DNA of 64,000 nucleotides, taken from NCBI RefSeq assembly GCF_024181405.1, contig NZ_CP051302.1, positions 1,984,001 to 2,048,000 on the forward strand, in the 5' to 3' direction. Each line of letters begins with the position of its first letter. The first letter of the stretch is position 1. The position numbers were made by a program, and so were the translations under genes. The notes below the pieces were generated by a model. It had not been told where the DNA came from. It did no database searches and saw nothing but the letters and a program-made list of their open reading frames with translations. Positions 8,748 to 17,250 of this stretch are shown one piece after another. Origin of the DNA: Treponema denticola (GTDB taxonomy: Bacteria > Spirochaetota > Spirochaetia > Treponematales > Treponemataceae).

Positions 8748-9968
8748 ATGCAAAAAGAAATCGTAAAAACAAAAAAAATAGTTTTCGGTGCTTCATGTAT
8801 AGCTTCTTTAAAAGACGGCAAAACCGTTTTTGTTCCCTATTCTCTTCCCGATGAGGTCTTGGAAATTTCCATCGTAAAAGAACATAAAAATTATACCGAG
8901 GGAAAAATCGAAAAAATTTTAGAAGACTCTCCCCACAGGGTAGAACCTAGGTGCCCTTACTTTTATGCTTGCGGGGGTTGCAACCTCCAAACAGCCGATG
9001 ACGAATATCAGCATTTTTTAAGAAAAAGCATGGCCCTTGAAGCCCTTGATAGAACCTTGAGTTTAAATAAGGAAAAAACCGTTTTTGAAAAGCAATCTCT
9101 TGCAAAGAATCTTTTTGAAGAAAGTGTTTTTGTAAGCGGCCCGGACTGGGATTATAGATCCCGCTTTCAGTTTTACATTGACAAGGACGGCTCTCTTTCT
9201 TTAAAAGAAAATAAAAGTTCCGGTTCGGTAAAGATAAAGGATTGTCCTATTGCAGTACCCGCAATAAGAAATCTTTTAAAATCGAATTTAAAAGAATATA
9301 CTCCGAATTCGAGAATCCACATTTTTTCAGACGGAGAAAAAATTTTTACCCAAGATAATGCAAAAGACTGCGAGGTAAGGCTTGCAGGAAAAAGGATTAA
9401 ATTTAATCCCTTAGGCTTTTTTCAATCTAATTTGGAAATGACCGAAAAACTGATAAACACGATTTTTGAATACGCAGAAATTTCAAGTTCTGTTTTGGAT
9501 TTTTATTCCGGTGTAGGAACATTTTCTCTTTTTGCTTATGATCAGGCAAAAGAGATTCATCTTGTAGAACATAATAAACACGCTCTCGCCTATGCCCAAG
9601 AAAATTTTTTGATAAACGGGAACAGCTCATCAAGCGGAATTGTCAGAGAAAAAAAAGAAAGCGGTTTTCCTAAAATTTTTTATCATGCCTTGGACGGGAA
9701 AAATTGGGCAAAAACAAAAGAATCAAAGCTGAAATTCGATACGGTATTTGTAGACCCTCCGAGGATCGGCATAGACAAGGAAGCCCTGTCTTGGCTTTGC
9801 TCAAGCGGTACCCGTCAAATTTTTTACATCTCCTGCGACCCCGTAACATTCGCCCGCGACACGGCAAGCCTTCTTGTATCCGGCTACAAGTTAGAAAAAC
9901 ATTTTCTATTCGATTTTTATCCTCAAACCCACCACATCGAAACACTGGGGATTTTTAGGAAAAATTAA
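8748..9968 (+). CDS. TrmA/RlmD-family RNA (uracil-5-)-methyltransferase
   Basis: The enzyme transfers a methyl group from AdoMet to C5 of a uridine in rRNA or tRNA. The 406-aa protein has a short TRAM-like N-terminus, an iron-sulfur cysteine set (RCPYFYACGGCNLQ and a later IKDCPIA), the FFQSN motif, the AdoMet loop DFYSGVGTFSL, FVDPPRIGID, and the catalytic ISCDPVTFARD. All four Fe-S cysteines appear present, which points to the RumA/RlmD branch rather than TrmA. Substrate specificity is not decided by the sequence. It lies directly after the PHP gene. Confidence 0.88.
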   Translation: MQKEIVKTKKIVFGASCIASLKDGKTVFVPYSLPDEVLEISIVKEHKNYTEGKIEKILEDSPHRVEPRCPYFYACGGCNLQTADDEYQHFLRKSMALEALDRTLSLNKEKTVFEKQSLAKNLFEESVFVSGPDWDYRSRFQFYIDKDGSLSLKENKSSGSVKIKDCPIAVPAIRNLLKSNLKEYTPNSRIHIFSDGEKIFTQDNAKDCEVRLAGKRIKFNPLGFFQSNLEMTEKLINTIFEYAEISSSVLDFYSGVGTFSLFAYDQAKEIHLVEHNKHALAYAQENFLINGNSSSSGIVREKKESGFPKIFYHALDGKNWAKTKESKLKFDTVFVDPPRIGIDKEALSWLCSSGTRQIFYISCDPVTFARDTASLLVSGYKLEKHFLFDFYPQTHHIETLGIFRKN

Positions 9969-10011
9969 TTCTCAAGCGTTCACTTAATATAAATAGTCAG
10001 AGGTATTTTAT

Positions 10012-10614
10012 ATGAAAAATGCAGTTGTATATATACACGGAAAAGGCGGTTCTGCCGACGAAGCGCTTTACTATAAAAAGTTTTTTAATGACGATTATGA
10101 TGTTTTAGGGTTTGATTATAAATCGGAGTTACCTTGGCAGGTAGGTGAAGAATTTCAAAACTATTTTGATTCCCTTATTCCAAATTATAATGAAATCTTA
10201 TTAATTGCAAACAGTATAGGGGCTTACTTTTCTATGTTGTCCTTATCGGAAAAACCGATCAAAAAAGCTCTGTTTGTTTCCCCCATTGTCGATATGGAAA
10301 ATATCATTTTACACATGATGAAACTGGCAAAGATATCCGAAGAAGAGCTTAGACTAAAAAAAGTCATCAACATTCAGTTCGGCGAACCCTTATCGTGGGA
10401 ATATCTTTCTTTTGTCAGAAAAAATCCTATAGCATGGAACATTCCTACCAGCATTCTTTACGGTAAAAAAGACGATATGACTTCTTTAGAAACAATAACG
10501 AATTTTGCGAATAAAATACATGCGGACTTAACGATTTTTGATGAGGGAGAGCATTGGTTTCATACTGAAGAACAAATGGATTTTTTGGATACTTGGTTTA
10601 AAAGATTCGTTTGA
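10012..10614 (+). CDS. Small alpha/beta hydrolase
   Basis: The 200-aa protein has the minimal alpha/beta hydrolase plan: an oxyanion-side YIHGKGGSADEA near the start, a nucleophile elbow LLIANSIGAYFSM (Ser in N-S-I-G-A), an acid in YGKKDDMTS and the catalytic His in GEHWFHTEEQ. It resembles serine hydrolases of the RBBP9/YdeN or small esterase type. AGAGG lies ahead of the ATG. It stands alone between the RNA methyltransferase and the low-coding stretch. Substrate unknown. Confidence 0.75.
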   Translation: MKNAVVYIHGKGGSADEALYYKKFFNDDYDVLGFDYKSELPWQVGEEFQNYFDSLIPNYNEILLIANSIGAYFSMLSLSEKPIKKALFVSPIVDMENIILHMMKLAKISEEELRLKKVINIQFGEPLSWEYLSFVRKNPIAWNIPTSILYGKKDDMTSLETITNFANKIHADLTIFDEGEHWFHTEEQMDFLDTWFKRFV

Positions 10615-10750
10615 AAAATCTTTATACACCTGTTATGCCTCAACAAGTTCACGGATTGAATGCTGCCCATTTTCCATCTGAGTTTTAGACTGCTCCAAAA
10701 CTTTTATATTGTTTTACGAATAAAAAACAATGCTTCTATGAAAACAATAA

Positions 10751-11102
10751 CATTGTTTCCGATTTGCTTCACCAACAACATTATTCACAAGGGTAGCCCA
10801 AAATAGCCGTCTTCCGCTATACGGTTATACGCCTCGTACAGCAGGAGCGGATAGGTCCGCTGTCGTGGGCTACAACGAGAGCAGTATGATTTTCGGTTCG
10901 GATACATTTACGGAAGCGCAGGCTATTTTTTGTTTTCGCCGTCTACTCTGCAAAGCTCCAAAATCCACATGACAACAACAGCGAGGCAGATAATCAGCAG
11001 TATCAAATCCTGCACTCGAAATCCGATACGGCAGATGTTAGTGCACTTTATCGGAGCACCCAACCCGCGTGTCAATGCAGTGTCAGATTTACTATTTCGT
11101 GA
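10751..11102 (+). pseudogene. Decayed coding remnant, unidentified
   Basis: The 540-base gap between the hydrolase and the CPBP gene has no intact gene. One frame is open from 10751 to 10972 (73 codons, including RLPLYGYTPRTAGADRS) and another continues from about 10944 to 11102 (YSAKLQNPHDNNSEADN). Together they look like a frameshifted piece of one protein with normal composition, lacking a start. I do not recognise the family. The rest of the gap shows nothing. Confidence 0.3.
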
Positions 11103-11157
11103 ATTACTACTTATTTAATTGTTTAATTAAGTTAGACAAACTGAAATTTGTCGCTCT

Positions 11158-11922
11158 TCAAAGAACTGACACATCAGTTGCTTTTTTATTTTGCTCTCTA
11201 ATCGAAAGAACAGTTGCCATTACTATAATAATTATTTTACAAGCATAAGCTATATTTTGATTACCACCTACTGCTAATTGTGAGAAAACATTTATTAACG
11301 AATGTGTCATCACACATATCCACAAACTGTTTGTCTTTATAAATAATGCGGATAAAATAAAGCAATTAGTCAACAATCCAAGCAAAAATCCAAACGCCCG
11401 TACTTGCGGCAATGTTCCTTCAATGTAGAAATAAGAAAAATGCCATATTCCCCATAGAACAAAAGTAATTAAAGTTGAACTAATATAACTATGGCGTTCC
11501 ATCATAATTGGTTGAAAAACATATCTCCACCCTACTTCTTCAATCCCACCAAAAAGGATTGCTTTAAGAAATAAGATAATAGGAATATACCACGCATTCA
11601 ACGCTAATTTTCCATCAAATGCAACATAGCAAAAATCCAAAAACAAGAACACAATAACGAATAAATAACTGCCGGTGTTTTGCTTTATAGCGAAAAAATC
11701 CTTTAATATTTTCTTCGTACCGTACTTTTTGTATCTAACTGCAATAATAGTTCCCCATAGAGCAGATGAAACTCCACCTATTCCAATAGCAACCATTCCC
11801 ATTGGCATCGTATAATCTACAACCATACCCAAATTACGCAATATAAAAACGATAATAAATATCATCCATATTTGCCCTAAGGTTCCTAATAAATAAAGGA
11901 AAATTGCTTTTTTTCGACTCAT
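11158..11922 (-). CDS. CPBP-family intramembrane metalloprotease
   Basis: The 254-aa protein has about seven to eight hydrophobic helices and the CPBP/Abi glutamate and histidine motifs: GGIEEVGWRYVFQP (EExxxR) and LWGIWHFSYFYIEG. Family members include CAAX prenyl proteases in eukaryotes and bacteriocin-immunity or maturation proteins in bacteria. Start ATG has AGGGGG upstream. It lies at the left of the acquired ABC/TetR block on the same strand, which would fit peptide immunity or export, but it is separated from them by 310 bases. Confidence 0.8.
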   Translation of the reverse strand: MSRKKAIFLYLLGTLGQIWMIFIIVFILRNLGMVVDYTMPMGMVAIGIGGVSSALWGTIIAVRYKKYGTKKILKDFFAIKQNTGSYLFVIVFLFLDFCYVAFDGKLALNAWYIPIILFLKAILFGGIEEVGWRYVFQPIMMERHSYISSTLITFVLWGIWHFSYFYIEGTLPQVRAFGFLLGLLTNCFILSALFIKTNSLWICVMTHSLINVFSQLAVGGNQNIAYACKIIIIVMATVLSIREQNKKATDVSVL

Positions 11923-12119
11923 AAATTTCCCCCTAAATTCAAATTTGTCAGCTAATAAGTTTACTGGCCAACTTATACACTTGATTTATTTCTTTGCTTT
12001 CTAAGTTCCAGTTATTGAGTTCAGCAAATGACCTCACTCCCTTTATCTTCAAATTTTCTCTCTATATATTTGCCGATATTATACCATTTTTTAAGGCTTT
12101 TTTCCACTGTCAGATTCCC

Positions 12120-12225
12120 CAGGTTAGCGATGGGAGCTGCGCCGCAGGCGTTCCGGAACGCAGTGGAGGAATGGAGCGGTAGCGGAACAGCGGACGTAGC
12201 GCCCCGAACGCAGTGAGGGGAACCT
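12120..12225. repeat. GC-rich non-coding patch with short direct repeats
   Basis: This patch in the 310-base gap is far richer in G and C than its surroundings. GAACGCAGTG occurs at 12156-12165 and again at 12206-12215, and AGCGG-type words recur between them. No gene is credible here. Such patches are common next to transferred Firmicutes DNA. The left part of the gap (11923-12119) is AT-rich and shows nothing definite. Confidence 0.4.
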
Positions 12226-12233
12226 CCATATAA

Positions 12234-13973
12234 CTATTTATGCACCTTCCAGCTTGCAGCTTCGCGCCTCTCGCCGATAAAGTTGCGGTATATGCCGTCC
12301 TGATCCATCAGTTCGGCATGTGTGCCCTGCTGCACAATCTTGCCGCGGTCTACGACGATAATCTGATCGGCTCTCTCTACGGTTTTCAGCCGGTGGGCAA
12401 TCATGATGACGGTCTTTTCGGCGGTGAGCGCCTGGATGGCGTGCACCAGTTCGTTTTCGTTTTCGGGATCAATGTTGGCAGTTGCCTCATCCAAAAAGAT
12501 GACCGGTGCGTTTTTCATCATGGCGCGGGCAATGGAGATGCGCTGCTTCTCGCCGCCGGAAAGACTTGCGCCGCCTTCACCGACAACCGTATCGTATCCT
12601 TGGGGAAGGCTTGAGATAAAGTCATGGCAGCAGGCCTTTTTTGCCGCAGCGATCACATCCTCCATCGGAGCGCCGGGCTGACCAAAGCGGATATTGTTGG
12701 CAATGGTGTCGTGGAATAAATAGACCGATTGGAACACAAAGCTGAAATTCGCCATTAAGGAATCCATATCGTAATCCTTCACATTCCGGTCTCCCAGCAT
12801 AACGGTTCCCCCGTCTACATCCCAGAACCGTGCAAGCAGATTTACCAAGGTGGTTTTCCCTCCGCCGGAAGGGCCGACAATCGCCGTCGTGGTCTTTTCA
12901 GGGATATGCAATGAAATCCCGTCGATGATCTTTCGCTTCTCATACGAAAATGCGATATCCTGAGCAGTAATATCGCGTACTGCCGGTTCAATCGTTTCTC
13001 CGGATATATCCATCTGCGGCGTGTTCAGAATTTCCTGCGCCCGGTCAACGCTCATATCAACCACGCGCAGCAGTGATGAGTATTGTCCTGCCGTTTCCAG
13101 ACTGGTATAGATGATAAATGCGGAGATTACCATGACAACGGCAGTCAAGGCGTCCATGCTTCCGGCACAATAGAATGCGCATGAAAAAGCTACCATTGAC
13201 ACACCGGTAAGCTTGGCGATAAAACTCTGCAATGCTATGCGGGGAACCAGTGTCATTTCCATGTCGATATTGATCTTACTGTTTTCCGAGATAGCCTCAT
13301 TTAATTCCTTGCTCTTTACTCCCGTCAACCGGTAAGCCTTAACCTCGGTCATCCCTTGCAGGTATTCCAAAACCTTTTCGACGAGCCTTTCATCTGCGCG
13401 TATCTTTTTTCCCGATACCTTTTCGGAAGCAATCCGGAGACGGCTGTTTGCAAAAAGAAACAGCGAAAAACCGCAGAGCAGCACACAGGCGATTCTCCAG
13501 TCAAAGAAAAACAGCATGACGACAATAAGCGAGGTTGTAAGCAAGCCGTCACAGACAAGCATTACCACACGAGTCGCAATATTTTCAAGACTTTCCATTA
13601 TGTTAGTTGTAATAGATGTAATCTGCCCGAGGCTGTTGGCGTTAAAGTATCCCATCGGAAGATACCGCATGTGCTCCGCAATCTCCACCCGCTTTTTCGC
13701 ACAAGTGTCATAACCCCCTTCGGTCTGCAACATAACAGCCTTTGATTTTAGCAATCCCGATCCGGCAATGCTGATCAGCATAATCCCTAACGAGAGCAGG
13801 ATATCTTTTGTGTCTACCGTTCCGTTCATCAGCGCCCGAATCATCACCGCAATCGCCGGAATCTTTAGCGCCTCAAACAGAGCCTGAATAACATTGAGCC
13901 GAATGGAAGTGATAAATTTCTGGCGGTTTTCTTCACCGCAGAACGCAAAAAACTTTCTAATAACTTTAAGCAT
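12234..13973 (-). CDS. ABC exporter half-transporter (fused permease-ATPase), second of pair
   Basis: The 579-aa protein is a fused half-transporter: six transmembrane helices in residues ~1-300 and an ATPase domain with Walker A GPSGGGKTT, signature LSGGEKQRISIARAMM, Walker B VIFLDEATANID and H-loop IAHRL. It overlaps the upstream ABC gene by 8 bases, so the two likely form a heterodimer like YbtP/YbtQ or IrtA/IrtB. Siderophore uptake or drug efflux are both possible from family knowledge. Codon use is GC-rich against the chromosome. Regulation is probably by the adjacent TetR protein. Confidence 0.88.
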   Translation of the reverse strand: MLKVIRKFFAFCGEENRQKFITSIRLNVIQALFEALKIPAIAVMIRALMNGTVDTKDILLSLGIMLISIAGSGLLKSKAVMLQTEGGYDTCAKKRVEIAEHMRYLPMGYFNANSLGQITSITTNIMESLENIATRVVMLVCDGLLTTSLIVVMLFFFDWRIACVLLCGFSLFLFANSRLRIASEKVSGKKIRADERLVEKVLEYLQGMTEVKAYRLTGVKSKELNEAISENSKINIDMEMTLVPRIALQSFIAKLTGVSMVAFSCAFYCAGSMDALTAVVMVISAFIIYTSLETAGQYSSLLRVVDMSVDRAQEILNTPQMDISGETIEPAVRDITAQDIAFSYEKRKIIDGISLHIPEKTTTAIVGPSGGGKTTLVNLLARFWDVDGGTVMLGDRNVKDYDMDSLMANFSFVFQSVYLFHDTIANNIRFGQPGAPMEDVIAAAKKACCHDFISSLPQGYDTVVGEGGASLSGGEKQRISIARAMMKNAPVIFLDEATANIDPENENELVHAIQALTAEKTVIMIAHRLKTVERADQIIVVDRGKIVQQGTHAELMDQDGIYRNFIGERREAASWKVHK

Positions 13974-15711
13974 GATCTTTCACCTCAATATGTGCATTCC
14001 ACATCGTTTCATATAACCCGTGATGAGAAAGAAGCTCATCATGGGTTCCGCTATCTGCAACGGCACCGTCTTTAATGACATAAATACAATCGGCAGCAGT
14101 AATCGTAGAAAGCCGGTGCGCAATCACGATGAGCGTCTTACCCTCCGTCAGCTTAGAGATAGAGCGCTGAATAACCGCTTCGTTTTCAGGATCGGTGTAG
14201 GCGGTTGCCTCATCCAAAATGATAATGGGCGCCGCTTTCAGCATTGCTCTGGCAATGGAAATACGCTGCCGCTCACCGCCGGAAAGATGCCCGCCGGAAG
14301 TGCCTACCACGGTATCGTAACCGTGCTCCAGCTCCAAAATGAATTCATGGCAACCGCTTTGTCTCGCCGCTTCCTCCACTTCCGCATCAGTTGCATCCGC
14401 CCGTCCGATGCGGATATTTTCCCTGACCGTCATGTTGAATAGATAATTGTCCTGAGAAACAAAGGCGATCTTATCCGAATAGGCCTCTTGCGGAATTTCG
14501 CGAATGTCCGTATCCCCCAGCAAAATTGAGCCGCTGCTCACATCCCAGAGCGAAGCGATAAGGCGCGCAATGGTACTTTTTCCGCTGCCGGAAGGACCGA
14601 CCAGCGCAATAAAACTGCCCTCCGGAATTTCCATAGAAATACCGTGAAGCACTTCCTTTTCCTTATACGAAAAATGAACATCCTGCAGCTGCAATGTATT
14701 TTCTTTTGGAATAGCTCCATCTAACGGGCGCTCCATTTCGGGAGCATACAGAATACTTTGAACTTCACCGAAGATAGTTCCCATCGTTCGAAAGTCGTCC
14801 GAATAACTCATCAAGGTTATAAGCGGCGTGATGATGCCGACAGAGAGAATAATAATTGTTACCAGATTCTGAGGCGGAAGAGATCCACCTTTTACCAAAA
14901 GACCGCCGATGGGGAGCACGGAAACCATTGTGGCGGGCATGATTACCGTGGCGAATGTAAAGGTGAGAATACAGGAGCGCATCCAATCGATATAGCTGTG
15001 AGCTGCTTCATAGGCGTCATGCACGAAGCGGTCGTAGGAACTTTTTGTATTTCCGAAAACCTTGATGACTTGAATACCGCCGATATATTCAACCGCCGTA
15101 TCATTGAGCGCCTTTGTGGCTGTAACCGTGCGTTGATAAAATTGAGGACTGCCCTTCATCATAAGACCGTAACAGAAAAAGCCAACCGGTATCGTTGCAA
15201 GAGAAGCCAGCCCCATACGCCAGTCAATGGTAAAAATGTAGATCAAAATGATGACGGGGATCAGTAAATTTGCGGTGAACTCCGGAACGATATGCGCCAG
15301 TGTCGTTTCAATGCTGTCGATACGTTCGATGAGTATATTTTTGAGCGCCCCGGAACTTTGCTCCAACACCGCACCCAGCGGCATTCTTGTTAGTTTTTCC
15401 GTGCAGCGTTTTCGGATTTCCCCGAGCACTGCAAACGTTGCCCTATGACTTGTCGATGTGCTAAGCGCATGAAACAGTACACGGCAAAACCAGAACGCTG
15501 CAATAATCAGACAGCGTATCATATAATATGAAAGGTCTTTGTTTCCGCCCATCAAACCGTGTACGATGCCGGCAACAACAAAATACGGTGCGATAGAAAA
15601 GGCCACGCCGATAACTGCGAGGATAACACTTAGAACATATTGTCCTTTGTGTTCCCCTGTTTGTCCCAACGCCCACGCGATAGGCGAAGGACTTTTTTCT
15701 TTTTCCTTCAT
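13966..15711 (-). CDS. ABC exporter half-transporter (fused permease-ATPase), first of pair
   Basis: The 581-aa protein has six helices then an ATPase with GPSGSGKST, LSGGERQRISIARAMLKAAP, IIILDEATAYTD and IAHRLS. All catalytic motifs are intact. ATG 15711 is chosen because AGGAAG precedes it by seven bases; a TTG two codons up is less likely. Two palindromic operator-like sites lie between this start and the promoter region, and the same palindrome sits over the tetR promoter, so TetR repression of this pair is a direct reading of the sequence. Substrate unknown. Confidence 0.88.
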   Translation of the reverse strand: MKEKEKSPSPIAWALGQTGEHKGQYVLSVILAVIGVAFSIAPYFVVAGIVHGLMGGNKDLSYYMIRCLIIAAFWFCRVLFHALSTSTSHRATFAVLGEIRKRCTEKLTRMPLGAVLEQSSGALKNILIERIDSIETTLAHIVPEFTANLLIPVIILIYIFTIDWRMGLASLATIPVGFFCYGLMMKGSPQFYQRTVTATKALNDTAVEYIGGIQVIKVFGNTKSSYDRFVHDAYEAAHSYIDWMRSCILTFTFATVIMPATMVSVLPIGGLLVKGGSLPPQNLVTIIILSVGIITPLITLMSYSDDFRTMGTIFGEVQSILYAPEMERPLDGAIPKENTLQLQDVHFSYKEKEVLHGISMEIPEGSFIALVGPSGSGKSTIARLIASLWDVSSGSILLGDTDIREIPQEAYSDKIAFVSQDNYLFNMTVRENIRIGRADATDAEVEEAARQSGCHEFILELEHGYDTVVGTSGGHLSGGERQRISIARAMLKAAPIIILDEATAYTDPENEAVIQRSISKLTEGKTLIVIAHRLSTITAADCIYVIKDGAVADSGTHDELLSHHGLYETMWNAHIEVKDHA

Positions 15712-15724
15712 AAGCAAACTTCCT

Positions 15725-15761
15725 TTTGTTAGCTAACAAACAGCAGTTAGCATTAGCTAAC
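15725..15761 (-). promoter_or_regulatory. TetR operators upstream of the ABC pair
   Basis: A perfect 16-bp palindrome TTTGTTAGCTAACAAA lies at 15725-15740. A second copy of the half-sites, GTTAGC-ATTA-GCTAAC, lies at 15746-15761. Both share GTTAGC/GCTAAC with the site over the tetR promoter. Confidence 0.75.
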
Positions 15762-15839
15762 ATTTACTTAAACTCATCGCCTATTCTTATAAACAAAGAC
15801 AGGTGGTGAGCCTTTATCCTAATTCAATTATGCAAGTTA

Positions 15840-16448
15840 TTAAAACCCGAATAACTGCTTCCAGCCCGGAACAAAGAATGCCTCTACCGCTTTCAGGCAA
15901 TGTAATGCTTCTTCCAAACTGTAATTATGGATAACCGGTTCAAAAAGAGCGGTCGTATATGCCGAAAGCAGAAGATGCAGCTCCTTTGAATCTATGTCTT
16001 TTACGGCGTATCCTTGCGCTTTCAACATCGGCAGATATTGTAAAAGCTGCGCCTGCTGCCCCTCTGTAAGATCGTGGAGGAAATGCTCGTACTTACTCCC
16101 CCGCGATTTTGCCAGTAATAGATGATATTCCTCCATATTCGGATAGACAATCTCGCGCATCATGTCTATTTCTGAATCGCGCCACTGTACATGTTCTTCG
16201 TGACGGACTGCGTTCGCATAACGCGCAACATGTGCATCCAGCCAAGCATTTATGCGGTCCACCGCAGGAGCGACAATTTGATCGAATAGATCTTCTTTAT
16301 CTACACAATGCCGATATATTCCCGCAGCCGTCATACCGCAGCGTTTGCTGATACTACGCATAGAAGATTTATCAAAGCCCATCTCCATAAATTCGGCTTT
16401 TGCTGCGGCTATAATTTTTATATGATTGGCGGTTTTGTCCCTCGGCAT
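15840..16448 (-). CDS. TetR/AcrR-family repressor
   Basis: The 202-aa protein has a typical N-terminal TetR helix-turn-helix (IIAAAKAEFMEMGFDKSSMRSISKRCGMTAAGIYRHCVDKEDLFDQ, residues ~10-55) and a helical ligand-binding domain of normal length. It lies just upstream of the ABC pair on the same strand, separated by 128 bases that contain two operators. Its own promoter carries the same palindrome, so it should repress both itself and the transporter. The inducer is probably a transported compound. Confidence 0.9.
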   Translation of the reverse strand: MPRDKTANHIKIIAAAKAEFMEMGFDKSSMRSISKRCGMTAAGIYRHCVDKEDLFDQIVAPAVDRINAWLDAHVARYANAVRHEEHVQWRDSEIDMMREIVYPNMEEYHLLLAKSRGSKYEHFLHDLTEGQQAQLLQYLPMLKAQGYAVKDIDSKELHLLLSAYTTALFEPVIHNYSLEEALHCLKAVEAFFVPGWKQLFGF

Positions 16449-16469
16449 AGATTCCTTCTTTGGCGTACA

Positions 16470-16517
16470 GTGTTAGCTAACACATGTAAATATACAACTA
16501 ATCCGTTTTATTGTCAA
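16470..16517 (-). promoter_or_regulatory. tetR promoter with downstream operator
   Basis: On the minus strand TTGACA (16517-16512) and TATATT (16494-16489) are exactly 17 bases apart. The palindrome GTGTTAGCTAACAC (16470-16483) covers the predicted start site, matching the operators upstream of the ABC genes. Confidence 0.8.
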
Positions 16518-16528
16518 GGTGATTGGAG

Positions 16529-16547
16529 AAAGTTGTTGCACAACTTT
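16529..16547 (-). terminator. Stem-loop after the LigT gene
   Basis: Eight-base arms AAAGTTGT/ACAACTTT with a three-base loop follow the minus-strand LigT gene. The T-tail is weak, so this is a tentative terminator. Confidence 0.35.
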
Positions 16548-16557
16548 ATATTTAGAC

Positions 16558-17124
16558 CTATATGAGCAATTCCATAGTAACAGCGGCTTCCCACCTGTTG
16601 GCTTTCCGTTCAAAAATCGTGATATTATCAACCGGAAAAGCATCCACAAGGTTCAATTCATTCATAACCTGAAGAGCCTTTGCCGTTGCCCCCGCTGGAA
16701 TATCCCGATTTGAAACAGTGGCATGAGGCTGAAAAGGCCTTCGGTCTTTTTTGGTAGAGCCCGGACAGGCGTTCAAAATTGCTTTTACGGTTTCATCACG
16801 GAGCCTTGTCCAATTTTCATCTGCAACTACTTTTGCAAAAAGAGTTCTATCTCCAAACGCATCAAAATTATCTATATGAGCCGTAAAACCTAGGCCCTTA
16901 GGCAAAACTTCTTTTTCAATTGCTCTTATTAAATCATCGGTTGAATAGTCTTTTTGCAATCTGAACGGAGGAACAAGAGTAACATGGATTGGAGTACCAT
17001 GTCCCGACTTACATCCGTAAGCCCTGTTCATATATCGCCGGCAATCTTCAAGGCTGAGGCTTATATCATCCGGCAATAAGACACCGATAAAATGCGTTTG
17101 CTGCGGAATATTGTTTTGCTTCAT
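16558..17124 (-). CDS. thpR: 2'-5' RNA ligase family protein (LigT/ThpR)
   Basis: The 188-aa protein belongs to the 2H phosphoesterase superfamily. Both catalytic HxT motifs are visible: PIHVTLVPPF and PFQPHATVSNRD, about 100 residues apart. Family members hydrolyse RNA 2',3'-cyclic phosphates and show 2'-5' ligase activity in vitro. ATG 17124 is chosen because a TATAAT box ends 7 bases upstream, which rules out the longer frame to 17151. It is divergent from the DUF5714 gene. Confidence 0.82.
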   Translation of the reverse strand: MKQNNIPQQTHFIGVLLPDDISLSLEDCRRYMNRAYGCKSGHGTPIHVTLVPPFRLQKDYSTDDLIRAIEKEVLPKGLGFTAHIDNFDAFGDRTLFAKVVADENWTRLRDETVKAILNACPGSTKKDRRPFQPHATVSNRDIPAGATAKALQVMNELNLVDAFPVDNITIFERKANRWEAAVTMELLI

Positions 17125-17131
17125 GCTTGTG

Positions 17132-17160
17132 ATTATAGCATAGAATTGCAAATCGTTCTA
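17132..17160 (-). promoter_or_regulatory. Leaderless-type promoter of the LigT gene
   Basis: Minus-strand TATAAT at 17137-17132 lies 17 bases from TAGAAC (17160-17155) and 7 bases before the ATG at 17124. No ribosome-binding site fits between. Confidence 0.5.
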
Positions 17161-17215
17161 TATATTTTTTCTTTAATAAGCTCAGCATTGATTGAATTAT
17201 CATTTTTCCTGACAC

Positions 17216-17243
17216 TAGACAATTTATAAAAAACAACTAAAAT
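17216..17243 (+). promoter_or_regulatory. Leaderless-type promoter of the DUF5714 gene
   Basis: TAGACA (17216-17221), a 16-base spacer and TAAAAT (17238-17243) end 7 bases before the ATG at 17251. There is no Shine-Dalgarno. Confidence 0.4.
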
Positions 17244-17250
17244 AATAAAT

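Larger units (their letters stand above)
10640..16510. other. Probable acquired block (GC-richer accessory region)
   Basis: Coding style changes after the hydrolase gene. The ABC transporter pair and TetR gene use many GC-ending codons and read as Firmicutes-like, unlike the AT-rich genes on both sides. The block also holds decayed coding sequence (about 10.75-11.1 kb), a CPBP protease and a GC-rich non-coding patch at 12.12-12.23 kb. No integrase, transposase or att repeat was found, so the edges given are approximate. Confidence 0.5.

Noticed and set aside
10930..11118. 62-codon open frame in the gap after the hydrolase
   Set aside because: It has odd composition and no ribosome site; neighbouring frames look more protein-like, so this is debris rather than a gene.
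12028..12614. Plus-strand open frames over the GC-rich patch and ABC gene end
   Set aside because: They are shadows of the minus-strand ABC gene or run through the repeat patch without a ribosome site.
14758..15267. 169-codon plus-strand frame inside the first ABC gene
   Set aside because: It lies opposite conserved transporter sequence and has no start signal; a shadow of GC-rich coding.
16520..16560. Mobile-element end or att site near the AAAGTTGT hairpin
   Set aside because: No matching copy was found at the left side of the block, so it is treated as a weak terminator.
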